From the NCBI GenBank assembly GCA_002392325.1, contig DGGS01000065.1, forward strand, positions 1-26,925: a stretch of 26,925 bases of DNA. The letters are read 5' to 3'. Numbering within the stretch: position 1 is the stretch's first letter; each line of letters opens with the position of its first letter. Below are positions 8,063 through 14,084 of this stretch, piece by piece. The stretch comes from Bacteroidales bacterium UBA3868 (lineage in GTDB: Bacteria > Bacteroidota > Bacteroidia > Bacteroidales > WCHB1-69). A program made the position numbers and the translations under genes. The notes below the pieces were generated by a model that was given only the letters and a program-made list of their open reading frames with translations, made no database searches and was not told the origin of the DNA.

Positions 8063-10231
8063 TTACTCAATAATATCCATCTCCTCGATGAGGTTCTTTG
8101 CGCCGGCGAATTTGTCAACGATGAAGAGGAAGTAGCGGGCGTCCAAGCTGATATTGCGGCAGCGGCTCACATCATAGTTGATGTCGCTCATGGTGCCCTC
8201 CCACACGCGGTCGAAGTTGGTGCCGATTAACTGGCCCTCGCCGTTGATGACCGGACTGCCCGAGTTGCCGCCCGTGGTATGATTGCTGGCAATGAAGGCA
8301 ACCGGCAGTTCGCCGTTTTTGTTGGCGTATCGGCCGTAGTCCTTCTTCTCCCACAACTGTTTCAGCTTCGGATCCACCTTATAATCATAAATGTCCGGAT
8401 TCTCTTTCTGCATGATGCCGTCCAAGGTTGTGTAATAGTTGTACTCCACACCGTCGGCCGGCTCAAAGCCCTTCACCTGGCCGTAGGTGACACGCAAGGT
8501 GAGGTTGGCATCCGGATAAAAGACGCGGTCTTTCTCCTTTTCCATCAGCGCTTTCACATAGGTGCGATAATAGGAATCCAGTTGCAACTTGGTGGGGGTG
8601 AGTTTGTTGCGCGAGGCCTGGTATTGGTCGAAAAGGGCCTTGTAGATTTTTATCAGTTCGTTGTTGGAGGTTTTGGCAATCTGTTTTTGGGTCGCCTTGC
8701 TGATGAAATCCGCAAATTTCTCATTATCGGTGATATAGGGTGCGGTGGTGGCCTGCTTGTCCCACAAAGCGGTCATTATCTGGCGCACGGTGGCCTCATC
8801 CAACACATATTTGCGGAGTTCGGCGGGAATCATATCGGGGTTCTCCTTCGTGAAATAGTAGGTGAAAAGCTCCACAAACGCCTCTTTGTCGATGGCGGGG
8901 CAATAGCTTTCACGGAAGGCGCTGTTGCTCCCCAGTAATTTTGACTTGTTCTCCTCCACAATGCCGTTTTCGGCCCGCAGTGCCGGCGACACAAGCAGCC
9001 GGTAATACGGATGCACACCATTGCTGATGATTTCCGGACCAAAGACGCATTCGCTGATGAAGGTGGACACTCTGGTCTGCTCCGCATAGTTCTTGTAAGC
9101 GCGTTTCATGTCAGCGAGAAGACTGCCGTACTGTTTCTGACGGTCTTTGTCGCTGTTCACCCATTTTTGGAAATCGGCTTCTTCGGCCTCTTTTTTGGCG
9201 ATGACATTGCATTCGCGGATGCCCTTGCTCTCGCCCTGCCATTTCTTCCAGCCGTTGGAGATGCTGTTGGCCTTGGCGGAGTACATCAACCGGATGCGCG
9301 GATCGAGGTTCATCTGGCGTTTCATGGCATCCAGGCGGATGGTGCGCGCGTCAATGGCGATGGGGTTCTGCACATTGGCCACCACATCCACGCCGTCGGA
9401 AAGCAAAAACTGCTGGGTGCTGCCGGGATAGCCGAACACCAGCGTGAAGTCGTTCTCTTCAATGCCTTTGATGGAGATGGGGAAATATTTTTTGGGTTTC
9501 ATCGGGATGTTGTCGGGGGAGTATTTTGCGGGTTTGCCCTCCTTGTCGGTGTAGATGCGCCAAAGCGAGAAGTCGCCCGTGTGCCGCGGCCACATCCAGT
9601 TGTCGCTGTCACCGCCGAACTTGCCGATGCTCTCCGGCGGAACGCCCACCAAACGCACATCGCTGTAAGTCTCCGTGACGAACATAAAATACTGGTTCCC
9701 ATAGTAGAACGGTTTGATGGAAGCTTTGTAGGTGGTGCCGTTGGTGGCTTCCTTAATCACTTTCTGTATGGCATCGGCCACGATTCTCTGCCGCTCTATC
9801 TCTTCCATTTCATCGTTCACATCTTTCAATACCTTGGCGGTCACATCTTCCATATAGACCAGAAAGGTGACGGTGAGCCCTTCCATCGGTATTTCCTCGC
9901 TTTTGCTCTTGGCCCAGAAACCGTTTTGCAGGTGGTTCTGCTCCATGGTGCTGTGCGACTGCACATACGAATAACCGCAGTGGTGGTTGGTGAGCACCAG
10001 TCCTTGCGAGGAGATGAGCTCGCCGGTGCATCCGCCGCCGAAAAGCATCACGGCGTCTTTCATGCTGTGGTGGTTCACGCTATACACGTCCTCGGCGGTG
10101 AGTTTGAAGCCGAGCGACTGCATTTCCGCTTCGTTGTATTTCAGGAAAAGGGGCAGCCACATGCCGCCGTCGGCGCGGACAATGCTGAACATGACCGCAA
10201 ACAAAAGGGTGAGAAAGAATGATTTGCGCAT
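8063..10231 (-). CDS. dpp11: S46-family dipeptidyl-peptidase, DPP11 type (Asp/Glu-specific)
   Basis: The 722-residue periplasmic serine exopeptidase removes N-terminal dipeptides. The start is the ATG at 10231, which gives a signal peptide (MRKSFFLTLLFAVMFSIVRA); the frame extends 15 codons upstream without support. The triad is visible: His84 in TNHHCGY, Asp220 in PRHTGDFSLWR and Ser657 in TGGNSGSPV. Eighteen residues after the serine lies Arg675 (NFDRVWEG). In the known Porphyromonas enzymes this position is Arg in DPP11, binding acidic P1 side chains, and Gly in DPP7, so Asp/Glu specificity is predicted. Length matches DPP11. It is the first gene of a two-gene operon with the Sel1 protein. 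With DPP4 in the same window it points to growth on peptides. Confidence 0.93.
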   Translation of the reverse strand: MRKSFFLTLLFAVMFSIVRADGGMWLPLFLKYNEAEMQSLGFKLTAEDVYSVNHHSMKDAVMLFGGGCTGELISSQGLVLTNHHCGYSYVQSHSTMEQNHLQNGFWAKSKSEEIPMEGLTVTFLVYMEDVTAKVLKDVNDEMEEIERQRIVADAIQKVIKEATNGTTYKASIKPFYYGNQYFMFVTETYSDVRLVGVPPESIGKFGGDSDNWMWPRHTGDFSLWRIYTDKEGKPAKYSPDNIPMKPKKYFPISIKGIEENDFTLVFGYPGSTQQFLLSDGVDVVANVQNPIAIDARTIRLDAMKRQMNLDPRIRLMYSAKANSISNGWKKWQGESKGIRECNVIAKKEAEEADFQKWVNSDKDRQKQYGSLLADMKRAYKNYAEQTRVSTFISECVFGPEIISNGVHPYYRLLVSPALRAENGIVEENKSKLLGSNSAFRESYCPAIDKEAFVELFTYYFTKENPDMIPAELRKYVLDEATVRQIMTALWDKQATTAPYITDNEKFADFISKATQKQIAKTSNNELIKIYKALFDQYQASRNKLTPTKLQLDSYYRTYVKALMEKEKDRVFYPDANLTLRVTYGQVKGFEPADGVEYNYYTTLDGIMQKENPDIYDYKVDPKLKQLWEKKDYGRYANKNGELPVAFIASNHTTGGNSGSPVINGEGQLIGTNFDRVWEGTMSDINYDVSRCRNISLDARYFLFIVDKFAGAKNLIEEMDIIE

Positions 10232-10256
10232 ATTGATAATTTTAGTTTGTGAGGTG

Positions 10257-10264
10257 CAAAGATA
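10257..10264 (-). promoter_or_regulatory. -7 promoter element of the DPP11-Sel1 operon
   Basis: TATCTTTG on the minus strand, followed by CA, lies 25 bases before the peptidase start codon, a typical Bacteroidetes -7 box. No good TTTG is found at the expected -33 position. Confidence 0.5.
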
Positions 10265-10356
10265 AGAAAAAACCAAATAGTACCTTTGTGTTTATGAATC
10301 TTGTGACCTTTTTCGATCCCTGCCGAATCCAATAAACCAAAAAAAATCAGAATGAC

Positions 10357-10387
10357 TATGATTTATAATCCGCTTTTTGTACTTTTG
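10357..10387 (+). promoter_or_regulatory. predicted promoter of the RyR/TIR/TPR operon
   Basis: TATG (10357-10360, one mismatch to TTTG), 19 bases, then TACTTTTG (10380-10387), giving a predicted leader of about 75 bases before the first gene. The 190-base divergent region also carries the DPP11 promoter. No obvious operator repeat was seen in it. Confidence 0.5.
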
Positions 10388-10468
10388 CGGTCTAAGAAGT
10401 GATACACTTTTGTACTGCTCTTACTTGGTTCATACAGATGTCGGTTTTATTCTAAATACAGTAACAAA

Positions 10469-12610
10469 ATGAAATGCAAGCGAAATAGAATTAAACTTTT
10501 TGTTGACAGGGCGTTGTCCGAAAGCTTGCTGCGCCAAGTTGGGATTCTGGCGGCTGTTCTGCTTATTGCCTTGATCATATCGTTTGTCTGTCTTTCATTT
10601 TCAGGATATGAGTGGAGACGCTTTTGTACGGATAATGACTTGAGTCCCTGGCTGTTGCCGATTTATTTGCTCATCGACTCCAATGCGTTGAACAATCTGT
10701 ATATCGATGGGCATGTCCATGGATGGATGCTCATGACATGCAGTATCACCTATCTGATTGGAATTCTGGTGTTCCATGGAATGATTATCGGTGTGATCAC
10801 CAACCTTATCGATCATCGTGTCCAGGCACACCGCAACGGATTGCTGCACTATGCCAAGTCGGGACACTATATTGTTATGGGCTATGATGATATGGTGCCT
10901 TCCATTATCCATGACATTTTCATGAGGGCGAAGGATGAAAAGGTGGATGTGCTCCTGTTGACTTCCGTGGATGCCAATGTGGTGCGTGAAAAACTGCAGC
11001 GTTCGGTGGCCCGTGACAAAATGGAGCAGATTTTTGTGACCTATGGACACCGCATGGTGAAAGATGATTATGCCGACATCCATCTGGAGACGGCAGAGGA
11101 GATTTTCATTGTAGGCAACCGTACCCGTCCGGCGCACGATGCCATTAATGTGGAATGTGTGGATAGCATTCGCACCTATCTTACTGAAAACCAATTCCAG
11201 CAAAGGCCGAAGCGAATCACCTGCGTGTTTGAGGATCTGGATACATATGCTGCTTTTAAGACTACCGAGATATTCCGGGAAATCAACAATCTCAATATTG
11301 AATTTGTCCCCTACAATTTTTATGCGGGATGGGCCCAGCAGTTGTTTGTGAATCGTTCCTACCACGAGAAGAACAATCCCGATCAGGATTTGAAATACCC
11401 GCTTGTTTGCGGCAACGGCATTACCCCGGAAGACCATAAGCATGTGCATCTGGTCTTTGTCGGCACCTCCAACTTCGCGGATACCCTCGCTATGGAAGCG
11501 GCTCATGTGTTCCATTTCCCCAATTTTGAGAACGATAATTCCCGACGCACGCGCATTACCTTCATTGAGCGGAATGCCGACGAGGAGTTGAAACTGTTCG
11601 CCACCCGCAACCGTCACTTTTTTGAGGTGCAACCTTATCTGTATAAGGAGAATGCGTCGGTGGAGGACAGTGAGTCGGTGGAAACCAAGATGCTCGCTCA
11701 GGATCTGGAGAGTCACAATTTTCTGGATGTGGAGTTTGAATTCATCAAAGGCGATGTGTTCTCTTCCGAAATCCAGGGTTTGTTCAAGCGGTGGGCGGCC
11801 GATGAAAACCAATACCTTTCCATCTTTCTCACCTCGGATAACCAGCGATCCAATTTCGTTATGGGTATGAACATGCCGGATGAGATTTATGACAATGCCG
11901 TCCCCGTATTCATACGACAGGACAGGGCGGATGATTTCGCTACCAATCTTAGAAATGCTGATAATGAAGAGATTAACTATTATTTTGTTCAAGAAGGCGA
12001 GCTGAATGAGAAAGACAGGAAGGGCCGCTACGCGCATATCTATCCTTTTGGCATGAATGATATGGCCTACTGCAGCGATGAACCGTTTTTGAAACGCGCC
12101 AAACTGATTAACTATCTGTATTGCAATAGCGCCGACAATCGGTTCCCGGATATGGCGAAGTTGGATGAAATCCCGGTTGAGACGCTATGGGCAGAGGCAG
12201 ACAAAGCTTGGCGGGGACTGAAGGTCGCCGAGAAATGGTCAAGCCGGTATTCTGCGTACGGTCTGTCCTGTAAGTTGGACTCGCTCCGCGCCATGCGCGG
12301 TTTGGATGTCGATGACACAAGCCAGGATTTGAACCCGCTTACGCCATCCGAAATAGATTGCCTTGCCGCCGTGGAGCACAACCGTTGGAATGTGGAGCGG
12401 CTTTTGATGGGGTATCGCAAGGCGCGACCCCAGGAGGACAGATATAATTATCCGGCGTACAAGACGGAGTTCAACAAGAATAACAGGAAAAAACTCTATA
12501 TTCATCCGGATATTCGTCCTTATAAGGATCTTGATGATATCAGACAATACGATATTGAAATAGTGAAGTATCTGTTATGGATACTGAAAATGACAAAAAC
12601 GAAGCACTAA
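10469..12610 (+). CDS. membrane RCK/TrkA-N channel-like protein (CASTOR/POLLUX-like) with C-terminal RyR domain
   Basis: The 713-residue protein has one N-terminal membrane helix (about 25-45), a loop that may be a re-entrant pore segment (58-80) and a second helix (86-112, ending HGMIIGVITNLIDHRV). A nucleotide-binding RCK-like domain follows (HYIVMGYDDMVPSII from 133), with a second Rossmann-like region from about 325 (HVHLVFVGTSNFADTLAME). The order resembles CASTOR/POLLUX-type ion channels. The canonical potassium filter GYG is absent, so ion selectivity is open. The last 80 residues (LAAVEHNRWNVERLLMGYR..., IHPDIRPYKDL, YDIEIVKYL) align with the free RyR protein encoded 12 bases downstream and form a divergent RyR domain. 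It is the first gene of a four-gene operon. Confidence 0.75.
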   Translation: MKCKRNRIKLFVDRALSESLLRQVGILAAVLLIALIISFVCLSFSGYEWRRFCTDNDLSPWLLPIYLLIDSNALNNLYIDGHVHGWMLMTCSITYLIGILVFHGMIIGVITNLIDHRVQAHRNGLLHYAKSGHYIVMGYDDMVPSIIHDIFMRAKDEKVDVLLLTSVDANVVREKLQRSVARDKMEQIFVTYGHRMVKDDYADIHLETAEEIFIVGNRTRPAHDAINVECVDSIRTYLTENQFQQRPKRITCVFEDLDTYAAFKTTEIFREINNLNIEFVPYNFYAGWAQQLFVNRSYHEKNNPDQDLKYPLVCGNGITPEDHKHVHLVFVGTSNFADTLAMEAAHVFHFPNFENDNSRRTRITFIERNADEELKLFATRNRHFFEVQPYLYKENASVEDSESVETKMLAQDLESHNFLDVEFEFIKGDVFSSEIQGLFKRWAADENQYLSIFLTSDNQRSNFVMGMNMPDEIYDNAVPVFIRQDRADDFATNLRNADNEEINYYFVQEGELNEKDRKGRYAHIYPFGMNDMAYCSDEPFLKRAKLINYLYCNSADNRFPDMAKLDEIPVETLWAEADKAWRGLKVAEKWSSRYSAYGLSCKLDSLRAMRGLDVDDTSQDLNPLTPSEIDCLAAVEHNRWNVERLLMGYRKARPQEDRYNYPAYKTEFNKNNRKKLYIHPDIRPYKDLDDIRQYDIEIVKYLLWILKMTKTKH

Positions 12611-12622
12611 CACTAACTGATT

Positions 12623-12913
12623 ATGCACACTGACGATTATACTCCGATGCCTTTGGACATTTCCGATGTTGAATTGTCGGAGGAACTCTTGATGCTGACA
12701 GAACGGTTGGCTAAGAATATCCATGAGGTTTGGGCCAAATCGCGCATGGACCAGGGCTGGACCTACGGTCCTACCCGCGATGATGCTCGGAAGAAGCACC
12801 CGTGTTTGATTCCTTACGAAGAGCTTCCAGAGGAGGAAAAAGACTACGACCGGAACACGGCTTTGGGAACATTGAAATTTGTTATCAAACAGGGATTTGA
12901 AGTTAAAAAATAG
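12623..12913 (+). CDS. stand-alone ryanodine-receptor (RyR) domain protein
   Basis: The 96-residue product is almost entirely one RyR domain (Pfam RyR family). Landmarks are LAKNIHEVWAKSRMDQGW (about 30-47), YGPTRDDARKKHPCLIPY and ELPEEEKDYDRNTALGTLKF. The match to the repeat domain of animal ryanodine receptors (IHELW, GWxYGPxRDD, HPCL, LPExE) is strikingly close as I recall those sequences. It has no signal peptide and no membrane helix, so it is cytosolic. Small bacterial RyR-domain proteins are known and one from Bacteroides was solved by structural genomics, but their function is unknown to me. It lies 12 bases after the channel gene and 17 bases before the TIR gene, consistent with a shared transcript and a linked role. 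Confidence 0.9.
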   Translation: MHTDDYTPMPLDISDVELSEELLMLTERLAKNIHEVWAKSRMDQGWTYGPTRDDARKKHPCLIPYEELPEEEKDYDRNTALGTLKFVIKQGFEVKK

Positions 12914-12930
12914 ATTAAACACAAATTATT

Positions 12931-14064
12931 ATGGAACAACAATCCAAATATTTTGCATTTATCAGCTACAGCTCCAAAGACACGGAATGGGGCAAACGGC
13001 TGCAGAAGAAACTAGAACACTACAGGATGCCTTCCACACTGTGCAGTGAGCGCGGATGGGAGCGTACTCCGATGAACCCCGTTTTCTTCGCCCCCACCGA
13101 CATCCAACCCGGAGGACTGACCGAAGAGTTGCAGGAACGCCTGAAGGCATCGCGAAACCTTATCGTGATTTGCTCCCCGGCTTCCGCACGGTCGAAATGG
13201 GTGGGCATGGAAATCGAGTATTTCCACAAATTGGGGCGCACGAAGAACATCCATTTCTTTATCGTGGAAGGACAGCCACATAGCGGTGATCCCGAAACGG
13301 AATGTTTCAACCCCGTTGTCCATGAGTTGGGATTGCCTGAGATTCTGGGCGCCAATATCCATGAGAAGAACTACAAACTTCCATGGTTGAACCGCGAGCG
13401 TGCGTATGTCCAGTTGGTGTCCAAGCTGCTGGGTGTGGAATTTGACACAATCTGGCAGCGCCACAAAAGACGGATTGTCCGAAAGATTGTCGCATGGACA
13501 TTGGGGATAATAGCGGTTGTCGCGGCCTTGATTGCAGCCGTGACCATGAGCAGGCCGGTGGATGTGCAATTGCAGTTGCACGAGACTTCCGTGCATAATG
13601 ACAACCTGCCGCCCATGAAAGACGCCGTGGTGACTTTGGCAGTGGATAATGTGCTGGAAGTGGACACCTTGCGCGCGATGGAAGACCAAGCGCTGTTCAA
13701 GAATATCCCGCACAAATATCTGAACAAACCTGTGCGAATAACCGTGGTTTGCGATGATTTCATGGATGTGGACACCACGGTTGTGCTTAACAGCCAATTG
13801 GCAGTGAATATTGCGAGAGACCCGAAGGTGTACGGTGACATTCGTTTCAGGATATGGAACCGAAGTGAAGAGAAAATGGTGCCAGGCGTTACAGTGGCGG
13901 TGGCCGGGCAAACGGTTGTGTCGGATGCCCAAGGATATGTTTCGCTTACAGTGCCGTTGGCCGAACAGCGGAAAACCTATCCGTTGTCCTCCTCCGTTAC
14001 CTTGCACGAGGACAGTCTGTACATGCCCTGCGGCAATGACTACTATCTATTTGTAGAAGAATAA
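12931..14064 (+). CDS. membrane-anchored TIR-domain protein with extracytoplasmic C-terminal domain
   Basis: The 377-residue protein starts with a TIR domain (about 5-170): KYFAFISYSSKD, a second segment PVFFAPTDIQPGGLTEEL, then LIVICSPASARSKWVGMEIE. Glu94, four residues after Trp90, occupies the position of the catalytic glutamate of TIR NADases, so enzymatic activity is plausible. A basic stretch (RHKRRIVRK, 178-185) precedes one membrane helix (about 186-206). This places the TIR domain in the cytosol and residues 210-377 outside. The outer part has beta-rich, carboxypeptidase-regulatory-like features (VPGVTVAVAGQTVVSDAQGY). It is the third gene of the operon, between the RyR protein and the exported TPR protein. 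Whether the product is NAD cleavage, a cyclic nucleotide or only a scaffold is not known. Confidence 0.88.
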   Translation: MEQQSKYFAFISYSSKDTEWGKRLQKKLEHYRMPSTLCSERGWERTPMNPVFFAPTDIQPGGLTEELQERLKASRNLIVICSPASARSKWVGMEIEYFHKLGRTKNIHFFIVEGQPHSGDPETECFNPVVHELGLPEILGANIHEKNYKLPWLNRERAYVQLVSKLLGVEFDTIWQRHKRRIVRKIVAWTLGIIAVVAALIAAVTMSRPVDVQLQLHETSVHNDNLPPMKDAVVTLAVDNVLEVDTLRAMEDQALFKNIPHKYLNKPVRITVVCDDFMDVDTTVVLNSQLAVNIARDPKVYGDIRFRIWNRSEEKMVPGVTVAVAGQTVVSDAQGYVSLTVPLAEQRKTYPLSSSVTLHEDSLYMPCGNDYYLFVEE

Positions 14065-14084
14065 TCCCATAAAACAGCATAATT

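Noticed and set aside
9011..10222. 403-codon plus-strand frame opposite the DPP11 gene
   Set aside because: Antisense shadow of a conserved enzyme gene, with no domain and no promoter.
10601..12037. 478-codon open frame on the minus strand opposite the channel gene
   Set aside because: It is antisense to a well-supported gene, has no recognisable domain, and its His/Ile-rich composition reflects the complementary strand of a coding sequence.
12931..14064. Thoeris or CBASS defence system
   Set aside because: No ThsA-like SLOG/SIR2 protein, no CD-NTase and no cap effector gene lies in or next to the operon. A TIR domain alone does not define these systems.
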